Shown: positions 9,107 through 18,578, counted from the stretch's first letter. The stretch is DNA of 64,000 nucleotides from an uncultured Bacteroidales bacterium (GCA_944320415.1 CALUHJ010000015.1:49495-113494); one strand, 5' to 3'. Notes: generated by a model not told the origin, from the sequence alone. Translations and numbers: made by a program.

Positions 9107-10000
9107 ATGGCTATGAATAATATTGGTAGCGTTTTCGTATTGTTGTTTTGTTTTATATGCCTTTCTTGTTCGAGGCAGGACGGGGACAACGGTTTTGTAG
9201 AGACAGAATTGGGTTTTTCTTTTAAGCATTGCTTGGAGAACAAGACTGCTCCAAAGGCCAAGGTCGGCGATATATTGTTGGGAGAGTTGGAGATAAGGCA
9301 GAATGATTCGGTTGTATTGTCTTCCAATTTCGGTTCGCCCGACAGATTGTTCAGGATAGAAAGTCCCAAACCGGGAAGTCTTGACGAGTTTTTGTTGAAC
9401 ATGCATCTTGGAGACTCTGCAATAATGATAGCTCCTGCGGACAGTGTGACGAAATATTTGTCGGGATTCAAGGCAAGGCCTAATGACAAGATTTATTTTT
9501 ATCTCAAGATACATCAAATCATATCGCAGAAAGAGCTTACGGAGCATGACAGACAGGTAAATGCGATGTATGCTGCGGAGGACTCGGTATTGAGAGCGTT
9601 CGTTGCCAGAAAATATCCGAAGGCCGAAAGGAAGGAAAGCGGACTTTACATCTTGAAGTCCTCTAACGGGCAGAAGGAAAAGGCTGACTTCGGAGACCTT
9701 GTAGCTGTTTACTATTCGGTTGCCGACACTACGGGGAAGGTTCTTGACACGAACAAGGAAGCAACGGCCAGAAACGCGGGTATATTCAATCCGAATCAGG
9801 CTTACAAGCCTTTTGAGTTTGTTTTGGGTGACGATGGTCTGATAGCAGGATGGACTGAAGCCATAACGTACATGGGAAAGGGTGAAAGGTGCAAGGTTCT
9901 TATTCCTTCCAAAATAGCCTATGGGGAGATGGGATTCGGTGCGATTGCGCCTTATACACCTTTGATATTTGACATAGAATTGGTAAAGGTTGAAAAGTAA
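9107..10000 (+). CDS. FKBP-type peptidyl-prolyl isomerase lipoprotein (copy 2 of 3), two FKBP-like domains
   Basis: A 297-residue lipoprotein; the signal sequence ends in CLSCSRQ. The N-terminal part (about 35-140) looks like a degenerate FKBP fold (VGDILLGELEI...DKIYFYLKIHQI). The C-terminal part (about 180-297) is a fuller domain: FGDLVAVYYSVAD, FVLGDDGLIAGWTEAITYM, KVLIPSKIAYG and TPLIFDIELVKV. A second ATG at 9113 is also possible. Likely a periplasmic folding factor; clients are unknown. It sits between the two other FKBP genes. Confidence 0.82.
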   Translation: MAMNNIGSVFVLLFCFICLSCSRQDGDNGFVETELGFSFKHCLENKTAPKAKVGDILLGELEIRQNDSVVLSSNFGSPDRLFRIESPKPGSLDEFLLNMHLGDSAIMIAPADSVTKYLSGFKARPNDKIYFYLKIHQIISQKELTEHDRQVNAMYAAEDSVLRAFVARKYPKAERKESGLYILKSSNGQKEKADFGDLVAVYYSVADTTGKVLDTNKEATARNAGIFNPNQAYKPFEFVLGDDGLIAGWTEAITYMGKGERCKVLIPSKIAYGEMGFGAIAPYTPLIFDIELVKVEK

Positions 10001-10013
10001 ATTTGAACAGGTC

Positions 10014-10898
10014 ATGATAAACAAGGGTTTCATTTTTAGTTTTATGATTGTTTGTTTTGCTTGCGGTGGTTTTGCTCAGTTGCCATCGGGTTTCAAGCAG
10101 GACAGTACGGGAGTTCTGTACAGAGTTGAAAAATCCAATCCTCAGGGCGACAAGGTCGTTGAAGGCGATGTTGTCAGTGGAAGATATTCTTTGCAATATG
10201 GTGATTCGCTGGTTTTCGACGGTTTTAAAATGCCTTCGGCTCCCATGTTCGGAGCCATGGCGGCCAATCGGGCTTTCAAGGGAGACATGATAGACGGTTT
10301 GTTTTTGATGAGAGAGGGTGAGGTATATACTTTCGCTTTTCCTTATGACTCAATAGCCAAAATACAGAAGGTTCCGCCTTTCTTCAAAAAGGGAGACTAT
10401 GCCTTGTATAAGGTAGAGGTTGAGCGCAGGCAGCCTTTGGCTGAATATCAGAAGGAAATGGAAGCCGCATACAAGGAGCGGATGAGGATAAACGACAGCT
10501 TGCAGCTCACAGAGAGTGAAAGGGTGATGAAATATCTTGCGGACAACAACATAAGCAACATACCTTTCGACGAGATTTATTACAAGCAGATAAGGGAAGG
10601 ACATGGCAGCAACCCCGACAGTCTGGACGTTGTAAAGGTTCATTACACGGGCAAGTTCCTTGACGGAAAGGTGTTCGATTCATCTGAAGGCAGGGAACCT
10701 TTGGAGTTTACAATTGGAAAAAGACAAATGATTGTCGGATTTGAAAGAGGGGTGAAGTTGATGAAAGAAGGAGAAAAGGCCATAATTGTAATACCTTCGT
10801 CGCTTGCTTACGGTTCTCGTCAAAGAGGACAGATACCTCCTTATTCCACTTTGGTGTTTGAATTGGAGTTGTTGGAAATTAAGGACAATGCAAAATAG
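10014..10898 (+). CDS. FKBP-type peptidyl-prolyl isomerase, exported (copy 3 of 3)
   Basis: A 294-residue exported protein whose C-terminal domain is the most canonical FKBP of the three: VKVHYTGKFLDGKVFDSS, FTIGKRQMIVGFERGVKLM, VIPSSLAYGSRQRGQIP and TLVFELELLEI. The N-terminal domain (about 25-135) is a degenerate FKBP-like unit and a charged helix links them. The ATG at 10014 gives a clean signal peptide (INKGFIFSFMIVCFACGGFAQ without its Met); the upstream in-frame TTG at 9990 does not. Cleavage after FAQ seems likelier than lipidation at FAC. Confidence 0.85.
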   Translation: MINKGFIFSFMIVCFACGGFAQLPSGFKQDSTGVLYRVEKSNPQGDKVVEGDVVSGRYSLQYGDSLVFDGFKMPSAPMFGAMAANRAFKGDMIDGLFLMREGEVYTFAFPYDSIAKIQKVPPFFKKGDYALYKVEVERRQPLAEYQKEMEAAYKERMRINDSLQLTESERVMKYLADNNISNIPFDEIYYKQIREGHGSNPDSLDVVKVHYTGKFLDGKVFDSSEGREPLEFTIGKRQMIVGFERGVKLMKEGEKAIIVIPSSLAYGSRQRGQIPPYSTLVFELELLEIKDNAK

Positions 10899-10904
10899 TT
10901 TGAT

Positions 10905-11723
10905 ATGAAGCTGAATTTGACAAAGCCGCTTGTGGTGCTTGACATAGAAAGTACTGGCGTTGTTGTAGGACACGACAGAATAATAGAATTGTGCCTTATA
11001 AAGGTTATGCCCGACGGAAGCGAGCAGGAAATGACTGTAAGGGTCAATCCGCAGATGCACATCCCGGAAGCCTCGACAGCAATACACGGCATCAGGGACG
11101 AGGATGTTGCGAACGAACCGACATTCAAGCAACTTGCACCGAAGATATTGCAGTTCATAGACAATGCCGACTTGTGCGGATACAATTCCAACAAATTTGA
11201 TATACCCATGCTTGTGGAGGAGTTCCTCAGAGCCGAGATAGATTTTCCTGTCAACAACCGTCGCTTTGTCGATGTGCAGAACATATTCCACAGAATGGAG
11301 CCGCGTACCCTTAAGGGGGCTTATAAATTCTATTGCAACAAGGATTTGCTCGATGCACACACCGCAAATGCCGATACAAGAGCTACATTGGAAGTGCTGA
11401 AGGCTCAGCTGGATTTCTACAAGGACGTTCCTTATCAGGACAAGGACGGAAAAATGTCATATCCTGTGCAAAACGATGTAAAGGCTTTGGCAGACTTTTC
11501 CGCACAAGGCAATTGGGCTGACATGGTAGGTCATATCGTGTACGACAGTAACCATAAGGAGTGTTTCAATTTCGGTAAGCATAAGGGTAAAACTTTGGAA
11601 GAGGTATTCAGAATAGAGCCTGCATATTATGCATGGATGATGAACAGCGATTTTCCATTGACGACCAAACGCCTGATAACGGAAGTGAGAATGAGAGCTA
11701 TGACCAAAAACAACAGCTTATGA
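10905..11723 (+). CDS. DnaQ/ExoX-like DEDD 3'-5' exonuclease
   Basis: A 272-residue exonuclease. The DEDD signature is intact: VVLDIESTG (residues 11-19, first Asp and Glu), then YNSNKFDIPML (second Asp) and HTANADTRATL with the terminal His and Asp. A C-terminal module, NFGKHKGKTLEEV...YYAWMM, matches the short domain seen at the end of exodeoxyribonuclease X-like proteins. It is expected to trim DNA 3' ends in repair or proofreading. It is followed by an ATGA overlap with the FAH-like gene and lies upstream of recN. Confidence 0.88.
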   Translation: MKLNLTKPLVVLDIESTGVVVGHDRIIELCLIKVMPDGSEQEMTVRVNPQMHIPEASTAIHGIRDEDVANEPTFKQLAPKILQFIDNADLCGYNSNKFDIPMLVEEFLRAEIDFPVNNRRFVDVQNIFHRMEPRTLKGAYKFYCNKDLLDAHTANADTRATLEVLKAQLDFYKDVPYQDKDGKMSYPVQNDVKALADFSAQGNWADMVGHIVYDSNHKECFNFGKHKGKTLEEVFRIEPAYYAWMMNSDFPLTTKRLITEVRMRAMTKNNSL

Positions 11724-12334
11724 AAATAATCTGTGCAGAGGACAATTATTGCGAAAAAGAAGAGGATAGGATAAGGCTTAAGTCAAGAGAACCTATATTG
11801 TACACAAAAAACGATACATGCATTCTGAAAGACAACGAAGCGTTTTACTATCCTGATTTTTCCAATGACATATCCGCCCGTTGCGGTTTGGCCGTGAGAA
11901 TAAACCATATAGGGAAGAGCATAACCGAGAAATATGCCGATGGTTTCTATAACGAATTCCTGTTGGCGGTGGAAATGACCTGCATGGATTTGCTTGAGAA
12001 AGAAAAACGGAATTCCTTGTCGTGGACTCTTTCCAAGGGTTTCGATTATTCTTTGGTTGTGAGCGATTGTTTCGACTTGAAAACGACAGGAATTGATCTG
12101 AGGAATCTTTCTTTCGCATTTTGCAAAAACGGACAGAAAATTTTCGAAATGAACTCCTCTTGTTTTGTTTTTTCAGTCCAAGAGTTGATTGCATATATTT
12201 CGCGTTATGTTACACTTAAGGTGGGAGACCTTCTTTTTGTAGGTTTTTCCCCTTGTTCTTTTACTGTTTCAACAGGCGATATATTCAGTATGGAAATGAA
12301 CGGGGAGAATGTCCTTGAATGTGAAATAAAATAA
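11720..12334 (+). CDS. Fumarylacetoacetate hydrolase-like protein with altered metal site
   Basis: A 204-residue protein with the FAH family outline: FYYPDFSNDISARCGLAVRI, then YADGFYNEFLLAVEMTCMDL, SKGFDYSLVV and, near the end, LKVGDLLFVGFSP. Family members are Mg/Mn-dependent hydrolases or decarboxylases of beta-diketo acids. Here the ExE metal pair normally in the 'YEVELA' position reads ARCGLAV, so activity may differ or be lost. I chose the ATG at 11720, which overlaps the exonuclease stop (ATGA); an in-frame start at 11633 lies deep in that gene. recN follows 13 bases downstream. Confidence 0.65.
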   Translation: MKIICAEDNYCEKEEDRIRLKSREPILYTKNDTCILKDNEAFYYPDFSNDISARCGLAVRINHIGKSITEKYADGFYNEFLLAVEMTCMDLLEKEKRNSLSWTLSKGFDYSLVVSDCFDLKTTGIDLRNLSFAFCKNGQKIFEMNSSCFVFSVQELIAYISRYVTLKVGDLLFVGFSPCSFTVSTGDIFSMEMNGENVLECEIK

Positions 12335-12347
12335 CTGAAGGTTTTTT

Positions 12348-14021
12348 ATGTTGTTGTCTTTGAAGATTGAGAATTACGCATTGATTCATTCCGTGCAGGT
12401 GGATTTTCCCTCCGGATTTACGGCTATCTGTGGAGAGACCGGAGCCGGCAAGAGCATTCTTCTTGGAGCATTGACACTTGTTCTCGGACAGAGAGCCGAC
12501 ACGGATGTCCTTTTGGACAAACAGAAGAAATGTCTTGTCGAAGCAGTTTTCGAGATGAAGGATTCTTACAGGCCGTTGTTTGAGGCTGATGATTTGGATT
12601 TTGAAAGGGAAAGCATATTCAGACGGGAGATTCTTCCGAGCGGCAAGTCAAGGGCCTTCATAAACGATACTCCCGTACAGTTGTCGCTGATGAAGGAAAT
12701 AGGAGGGAGGATTGTCGATATACATTCCCAACACAGCACTATAAAACTGAACGACAAGGCTTTCCAATTATCCGTTTTGGATTCTTATGTAAGTGATAAG
12801 GCACTGTTGGCGGATTATGCCAAAGAATACGGAGAATATTCCGAATTGAAAAAAAGGATAACTGAAGAGGAAAAATCTTTGGCCGAATTTGAAAAGGAGC
12901 GTTCATATCTGGAATTCGTGTATCAGGAACTTGAAAATGCCGGTCTTCAGGAAGGTGAACAGGAAGCCTTGCAAGAGGAGATAGAACTGATTTCAAACAG
13001 TGAACAGATAAAGGAAAATTTATCATCCGCCCTTGTGCTTATGGATAACGAGCAGTATCCTTCGGTTTTGGGCAATCTGGCAGAGATAAAACACATCTTG
13101 TCGAAGATAGCACGGACAAACAACAAGATTGAAGCTTTGTATGAAAGGGTGGATTCCGCACTGATAGAACTGAAGGACATTAACAATGAATTGGCATCGT
13201 TTAACGATGGCGTGGTTTTTGATGCCGATGTATTGGAAAGGGACAGCGAACGTCTGGATTTGATATACAGGCTGGAAAAAAAGCATGCTCTTTCATCCGT
13301 ATCCGAACTGCTTGCATTGCAATCCGATTTGTCCGAACGTTTGAACGCCTCGCTTGACAAATCGTCGGATTTGGAAGTGTTTAAGGCCAGGGTGCAGACT
13401 ATGGAAAAGGAGCTTGAAGTCAAGGCGGAAAAGATTCATGAATTGAGAATTGAGGCGGCAAAAAAGGTAGAGGAAAACATAAAATCTCTTCTCTTTGATA
13501 TGGGAATGCAGAACGCCGTTTTAAAAATACGGATTCAGAAAAGAAATTTTTTAAACGAAGATTCATTTGACGATGTCGAATTTATGTTCAATGCCAACAA
13601 AACCAGGACAGAGGAATTGAGGGCGTTGAACAAGACAGCTTCAGGAGGCGAGCTTTCAAGACTTATGTTGGGACTTAAGGCTGTCATGGCGGATGAATAC
13701 AATCTTCCAACCATAATTTTCGATGAAATAGACAGTGGGGTTTCCGGTGATATAGCTGCAAGGCTTGCAGGCATAATGAGGGATATGAGCAAGAAAAGAC
13801 AGGTAATAGTCATAACTCATCTTCCGCAGACGGCAGCCGGGGCATCCAATCAGTTCAAGGTGTACAAACAAGTGGTGGATAATCAGACCGAATCCAACAT
13901 AATATTGCTTTCACAAGAAGAAAGAGTGAAAGAAATAGCCGGAATGCTTTCCAATGACAAGGTTACGGAAGCTGCATTGGCTAATTCCCGCGAATTACTC
14001 GCTTGGTTTCAGCGTCCTTAA
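12348..14021 (+). CDS. recN: DNA repair protein RecN
   Basis: An SMC-like ATPase acting in double-strand-break repair. The Walker A loop GETGAGKS is at residues 29-36. Two long coiled-coil stretches (about 155-230 and 310-380) form the arm. The ABC signature ASGGELSRLM and Walker B TIIFDEIDSG lie in the C-terminal third, followed by QVIVITHLPQ. Its 557 residues are normal for RecN. It ends the exonuclease-FAH operon, and its last 41 bases overlap the convergent YD-repeat gene. Confidence 0.96.
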   Translation: MLLSLKIENYALIHSVQVDFPSGFTAICGETGAGKSILLGALTLVLGQRADTDVLLDKQKKCLVEAVFEMKDSYRPLFEADDLDFERESIFRREILPSGKSRAFINDTPVQLSLMKEIGGRIVDIHSQHSTIKLNDKAFQLSVLDSYVSDKALLADYAKEYGEYSELKKRITEEEKSLAEFEKERSYLEFVYQELENAGLQEGEQEALQEEIELISNSEQIKENLSSALVLMDNEQYPSVLGNLAEIKHILSKIARTNNKIEALYERVDSALIELKDINNELASFNDGVVFDADVLERDSERLDLIYRLEKKHALSSVSELLALQSDLSERLNASLDKSSDLEVFKARVQTMEKELEVKAEKIHELRIEAAKKVEENIKSLLFDMGMQNAVLKIRIQKRNFLNEDSFDDVEFMFNANKTRTEELRALNKTASGGELSRLMLGLKAVMADEYNLPTIIFDEIDSGVSGDIAARLAGIMRDMSKKRQVIVITHLPQTAAGASNQFKVYKQVVDNQTESNIILLSQEERVKEIAGMLSNDKVTEAALANSRELLAWFQRP

Positions 14022-14976
14022 GGTCTTCGTACCAATGCTCCTTGTCTAAGTATTTTATATCTCTTTTTTCGGTGTATTTCTCTTCCCATCCGTCGTAGGT
14101 CACTCTTTTTGTCCAGTTGAAATATTGGTCTTTCTCGTATTTGTAATAGTATTCTATCGTTTTGACACCCTTGTTGTCTATAGCCGTTTCCTCTGTCATG
14201 TAGTTGTGCTGGTCATATTTATAGCTGTATGTCAGCAGTTTTTCGTCGTTTCGGTTGTATATCGTCTTTTCTTTCAACAGTCCTTTGTCGTTGTATTGAT
14301 AAGTTTCCCTTCTGGTCTGTTTGTCGTTCCTTATCACGGTTTTTTCTATCACGTCGTGTTTGTAGTCCCGCTTGTAATTGACCCTGTCAACGTTTTTGTT
14401 GTAGGAATACGTCGTTATGGTGTAGATGAGACTGTCTTGAGGACCGTAGAAATATGATGTTTCCCTGCTGTCTTTCTGATTGTCCGAAAATACCTTGTAT
14501 TTGCTTACCTGACCGTTGTCCTTGTATTCGTAGAATTCTTTTCTAACGACCGTATTGGCTCCTCCGCGGCTTTGAGGATAATCCACAGTTTCAGTTTCGG
14601 CAACCCTGCCTATGTAATTGTATTTGTAGGTTGTTACAGATACTATCTTGTTGTTGGCCTCCATGAGAGTTTCCTTAACAAGGTGTCTGTTGTTGTCGTA
14701 TTCGTATTTGGTATATCTGTCCTTCTGTCCGTTTATATAGTTTGTCCTTTCTACCAATTGGCGGTTTTCATTGAAGACAAGCTGATAATCGTCTATGAAA
14801 CTTGTCCTTTGGTTTATCAGTGTGGAATCCGCCGACTCCCATTTCATGTATCTTACCGATGAAGGATAACCCAACAGCTGGTAATCCAAACTCGTATGCA
14901 TGCTTACTTGGGAAAAACTTTGGAATCCCCCGAACAAAACTGTCAACAAAACAAATCCAATACCTGTTTTTTTCAT
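13981..14976 (-). CDS. Exported protein with YD/RHS-like repeats
   Basis: A 331-residue protein with a signal peptide ending in GFQSFSQ. The mature part is a ladder of about 20-25-residue repeats with Tyr-Asp/Asn-Asx cores (TKYEYDNNRHLVKETL, TTYKYNYIGRVAETETV, ETYQYNDKGLLKEKTIY, YSYKYDQHNYMTEETAI), which resemble RHS/YD or MORN-type beta repeats. No enzymatic motif is seen. It is probably periplasmic or at the surface; function is unknown. It has its own good promoter at 15012-15042 and converges on recN with a 41-base overlap. Confidence 0.75.
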   Translation of the reverse strand: MKKTGIGFVLLTVLFGGFQSFSQVSMHTSLDYQLLGYPSSVRYMKWESADSTLINQRTSFIDDYQLVFNENRQLVERTNYINGQKDRYTKYEYDNNRHLVKETLMEANNKIVSVTTYKYNYIGRVAETETVDYPQSRGGANTVVRKEFYEYKDNGQVSKYKVFSDNQKDSRETSYFYGPQDSLIYTITTYSYNKNVDRVNYKRDYKHDVIEKTVIRNDKQTRRETYQYNDKGLLKEKTIYNRNDEKLLTYSYKYDQHNYMTEETAIDNKGVKTIEYYYKYEKDQYFNWTKRVTYDGWEEKYTEKRDIKYLDKEHWYEDLKDAETKRVIRGN

Positions 14977-15011
14977 TCCTTTAATCCTTTATGTCTATCG
15001 TTTTCGGTTCA

Positions 15012-15042
15012 CAAAATTACTATATTAAGTTTTGAGTGCAAA
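15012..15042 (-). promoter_or_regulatory. Promoter of the YD-repeat protein gene
   Basis: On the minus strand: TTTG (15042-15039), a 19-base spacer, and TAATTTTG (15019-15012). This is an exact match to the Bacteroidota consensus, 36 bases before the start codon at 14976. Confidence 0.7.
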
Positions 15043-15067
15043 ATTTTTTATTCTTTTTCAGGCCTTA

Positions 15068-15784
15068 TTACGTAAGTCGTTTTTCTATTTCCTTAAGTTC
15101 TTCCGCTTTTCCCACATCGAACCAATTGTCTGCCGTATGTATGAAAGCCTTTATTTTTTCTTTTTTTGACAGTTCCAGATATTCGTCTATGATTGAGAAA
15201 GCTCCCGTGCGTTCCATCATTCCGAAAATTTCCGGTTTCAGTATCTGTATGCCGCTGAAGGCGAAAGGAAAAGCTTCGGATACGTTTCTGCTTATGATTT
15301 CCCTGTTGTTTTTTTTGTCCTGCCATCCGCAGAGTTCATTCTTGTTGTCGAAAAGAAGATATCGGCTTGTTTTGCGTTGAGATACGGCAAGCATGGCTAT
15401 GGAATCGCTTTCGTTCAGTTCGCGCTCCATTCCAAGCAAGTCCACATCGCTTATTATGTCCACATTGTGTACTATTATGTTTTGGGTTTTAGAGAAGAGG
15501 CTTTCGGCGTTTTTAAAACCTCCGCCCGTGTCCAGAAGCATGTCTTTTTCATTGCTCAACAGTATTTCGGCAGGGTAGTGTTTTGTATGTATGTGTTCTT
15601 CTATCATTTGTGCAAAATGATGGGTGTTTATTACGATGTGTTTGCAGCCGTAGCCGATAAGCTTTCTTATGCATCTTTCCAGAAGAGTGCATCCGGCCAC
15701 TTCTACAAGGGCTTTGGGTCTATTGTCTGTGAGCGGTCTTAGTCTTGTTCCCAGACCTGCTGCAAAAATCATTGCTTCCATCAT
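15068..15784 (-). CDS. Sugar-1-phosphate nucleotidyltransferase (MurU / NDP-sugar pyrophosphorylase family)
   Basis: A 238-residue single-domain nucleotidyltransferase. The N-terminal signature FAAGLGTRLRPLTDNRPKAL binds NTP; GGGFKNAESLF and the VHNVDIISDVDL metal-site region follow. The short length fits the MurNAc-1-phosphate uridylyltransferase or mannose-1-phosphate guanylyltransferase group rather than RmlA or GalU. Substrate not assignable from the sequence. Its ATG overlaps the stop of the PgpH-like gene (ATGA), so the two are translated together. Confidence 0.8.
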   Translation of the reverse strand: MMEAMIFAAGLGTRLRPLTDNRPKALVEVAGCTLLERCIRKLIGYGCKHIVINTHHFAQMIEEHIHTKHYPAEILLSNEKDMLLDTGGGFKNAESLFSKTQNIIVHNVDIISDVDLLGMERELNESDSIAMLAVSQRKTSRYLLFDNKNELCGWQDKKNNREIISRNVSEAFPFAFSGIQILKPEIFGMMERTGAFSIIDEYLELSKKEKIKAFIHTADNWFDVGKAEELKEIEKRLT

Positions 15785-17814
15785 TTGTTTTTATTGACTG
15801 GATATTCTATCCGGACGTGGTAAATGCTTTGCAGTTTGCGTTTGAGTATGGTTTTAATCTTGTCGACATCTCTGAATGTTATGTTGGAATTTGAGAACTG
15901 GTCATCCTTGATTTGTCCGTCGATTATGTTGTCCACAAGGTCGCTTATGGCCTGTTCGGAATGGTTTTTGAGACTTCTGGAAGCGGCTTCCACCGAATCA
16001 ACCATCATAACCACGGCTGTTTCTCTTGAAAACGGTCTCGGGCCGTTGTATGTGAATGCCGTTTCGTCTATCGGCATATCGGGGAAAGTCTCCAACTGTT
16101 TGTTGTAGAAATATTTCGTCTTGCTTGTTCCGTGATGCGTGCGTATGAAGTCGACTATGGATTCGGGCAGTTTGTACTTGTGGGCGATTGCTACGCCGAA
16201 AGTGACGTGCGATATGATGACCTGTGCCGATTCTTCGTAGCTTATCTCGCTATGAGGGTTGAAGTTGGTGTTCTGATTCTCTATGAAGAATATGGGGGTG
16301 TTTATTTTACCTATGTCATGATGAAGAGCTCCTGCCCTGACAAGCAATGCGTTACCGCCTATTTCATGAATAAGATCTTCGGCAATGTTGGCAACCTGCA
16401 CGCAGTGCTGGAATGTACCCGGCGCTTTTACGGACAGTTCTCTCAATATCTTGGAATTGGTATTTGTATATTCTATCAGGGAGAAGTCGCTTAGAAGTCC
16501 GAACATCTTTTCCAGAACCAATACGAACGGAATGGCGAAAAGAATCATTATTGCATTGAGTGCAAACATCAGAAACCTGTTTATTTCCAGCTGATTCAGT
16601 TCAACGTTCTGTATAAGTGCGGTAGCTATGTATATAAGCGCGTAGCTGATGAATATCAACAGACTTGTAAGCAGAAAATTGGAGCGTTTGTTAGAATGTT
16701 CTATGCTTACGATAGTCATCATTCCCGCTATGAGCTGGTAGAACACGAATTCAAAACTGTTAGGAACGGAAAAACCTATGATGATTATTGAAACCAGAAA
16801 GACATAAAGAGCTGTCTTGGTATCGAAAAACGTTCTTATCACAATCGGAGTGATACATAAAGGCACTATGTATATGTATTTCGGATTTATATGGATGATT
16901 AAAGCCATTACAAGGCTCATGAACAGTATCACGAAAAAGATTAGAAGAATCTTTCTGTTGTCCAAAAAGATTTCTCTTCTGCTGTGGTTTATGAACAAAA
17001 GCATCGTCATGAGTGCGATTGAGACAAGGAGAAACTGTCCAAGCATTATGGAATAACGTTTCGCCTTGCTGATTGTTTTGCCTTCATAAACGCTTTTCAG
17101 CGAAGAAAGCATCTGATATTTGTAGTCGTCTATCTGTTCGCCTTTACTTATAATCAGTTCCCCTTTTGAGACCAATCCCTTGTTGGGTGAGATGTCCTGC
17201 AGCTGTGATTGCAGGACCTGCTCTGTCATTTTACTGTCGAAAATTATGTTTGCACTGATTTCCTCGGTCAGAATTCTTGATATCTCGGATTTGTTCCTTA
17301 TATTGCTTTTGTCCAAAAACAATTGGATTTGTTCATTTGCCTGTTTCTGTGAAAGAAAGTCGCTTATGTCGTATTCCTGAGCTATGTTGTTGTCTATCAC
17401 TATTATCGTTCCATCGCCTTTTCCGAAATGTTCCTGCAATATTCCTATCGAATACAATTTGTTTGCCATATTCAGAACATAGTCGAGACTGTTTTTGTCC
17501 AACTTGTCGGAATATTTGTCTTGTATTTTTTTTATCAACTCCTCATTTCTCTCCTTGCTTGACCTGTAAAACAGTTTTTTGTTTGTTTCAATCTGTTTTT
17601 TCTCCTGATTTATTTCGCTTTCACTTTTTTCTATTGCAAAGTCAATGGGAGATATCAGGTTTTCGTGTTTCCAGAACTGTCCTTTGGAAAACTCATATTT
17701 GAAATTGGACTTTGTAGGAAATACAGCCACTATTATTATGGCCATAACTATAACCTGCAAACTTCTCCGTGTAATCAACAGGGCTTTGTTTATTTTACTG
17801 TTGCTGTATTTCAT
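15781..17814 (-). CDS. 7TM-HD domain phosphodiesterase, PgpH/YqfF type
   Basis: A 677-residue membrane protein. One N-terminal helix (about 14-32) is followed by an extracytoplasmic 7TMR-HDED domain (40-270), seven membrane helices (about 270-465) and a cytoplasmic HD domain with H..HDIGK (ALHHDIGKINTP) near residue 505. Homologues hydrolyse cyclic di-AMP (established for Listeria PgpH). The HD metal ligands look intact. First gene of a likely two-gene unit with the nucleotidyltransferase, and directly downstream of mlaF with an 11-base gap. Confidence 0.9.
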   Translation of the reverse strand: MKYSNSKINKALLITRRSLQVIVMAIIIVAVFPTKSNFKYEFSKGQFWKHENLISPIDFAIEKSESEINQEKKQIETNKKLFYRSSKERNEELIKKIQDKYSDKLDKNSLDYVLNMANKLYSIGILQEHFGKGDGTIIVIDNNIAQEYDISDFLSQKQANEQIQLFLDKSNIRNKSEISRILTEEISANIIFDSKMTEQVLQSQLQDISPNKGLVSKGELIISKGEQIDDYKYQMLSSLKSVYEGKTISKAKRYSIMLGQFLLVSIALMTMLLFINHSRREIFLDNRKILLIFFVILFMSLVMALIIHINPKYIYIVPLCITPIVIRTFFDTKTALYVFLVSIIIIGFSVPNSFEFVFYQLIAGMMTIVSIEHSNKRSNFLLTSLLIFISYALIYIATALIQNVELNQLEINRFLMFALNAIMILFAIPFVLVLEKMFGLLSDFSLIEYTNTNSKILRELSVKAPGTFQHCVQVANIAEDLIHEIGGNALLVRAGALHHDIGKINTPIFFIENQNTNFNPHSEISYEESAQVIISHVTFGVAIAHKYKLPESIVDFIRTHHGTSKTKYFYNKQLETFPDMPIDETAFTYNGPRPFSRETAVVMMVDSVEAASRSLKNHSEQAISDLVDNIIDGQIKDDQFSNSNITFRDVDKIKTILKRKLQSIYHVRIEYPVNKNK

Positions 17815-17825
17815 CGTATCGAATT

Positions 17826-18575
17826 TTACCTTTTTTTTAGTTTTTTCGTCAATGCGGAACAGAAAATGAAATCATTCAGTTCTTTGTTGTCCGTTTCCAA
17901 TATCACGTTCAAATCTCCCTTCCACCAAAGTTTGCCTTCATATATGAAGTTTATGTTTTCGCCTATTTCCATTACCGAGTTCATGTCGTGCGTATTGATT
18001 ACGGTTGTCATTTTGTATTCCTTGGTTATTTCCTGTATGAGTTTGTCTATTACAATTGAGGTCTGAGGGTCAAGACCCGAGTTTGGCTCGTCGCAGAACA
18101 AATATTTGGGTTGTGCGGCAATGGCTCTTGCAATTGCAACTCTCTTTTGCATTCCTCCGCTCAGTTCCGAAGGAAACAGCTTGTTGATTCCCGACAGGTT
18201 TACTCTTTCAAGACAGAAGTCAACCCTTGCCCTCATCGTTTTGTAATCCGATTTCTGGAACATCCTTATCGGAAACATCACGTTTTCTTCAACATTCATG
18301 GAGTCGAACAAGGCTCCGCCCTGAAACAACATCCCTATGTCCTTCCTGAGGTTGACTTTTTCCTTTTTGCTAAGTTGTCTCAATATCCTGTTGTCAAAAT
18401 GTATGTATCCTTCATCCGGATATATCAATCCGACAAGGCATTTCATCAAGACTGTCTTACCACTTCCGCTTTTGCCTATTATCAGATTACATTTCCCTTC
18501 TTCGAAAACCGTATCTATGTTGTCAAGAACCTTGTGTTGACCGAAGTATTTGGAGATGTTTTCTACCCTTATCAT
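17826..18575 (-). CDS. mlaF: ABC transporter ATPase, MlaF type
   Basis: The ATPase subunit of a phospholipid/lipid transporter of the Mla (MCE-linked) class. The Walker A loop GKSGSGKT is at residues 34-41, the signature LSGGMQKRVAIARA in mid-protein, and Walker B YLFCDEPNSGLDP just after. At 249 residues it is normal for the family. It lies 3 bases downstream of the MlaE permease gene. No MCE-domain (MlaD) gene lies beside them, so the substrate-binding partner must be elsewhere or absent. Confidence 0.88.
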   Translation of the reverse strand: MIRVENISKYFGQHKVLDNIDTVFEEGKCNLIIGKSGSGKTVLMKCLVGLIYPDEGYIHFDNRILRQLSKKEKVNLRKDIGMLFQGGALFDSMNVEENVMFPIRMFQKSDYKTMRARVDFCLERVNLSGINKLFPSELSGGMQKRVAIARAIAAQPKYLFCDEPNSGLDPQTSIVIDKLIQEITKEYKMTTVINTHDMNSVMEIGENINFIYEGKLWWKGDLNVILETDNKELNDFIFCSALTKKLKKR

Positions 18576-18578
18576 ACA

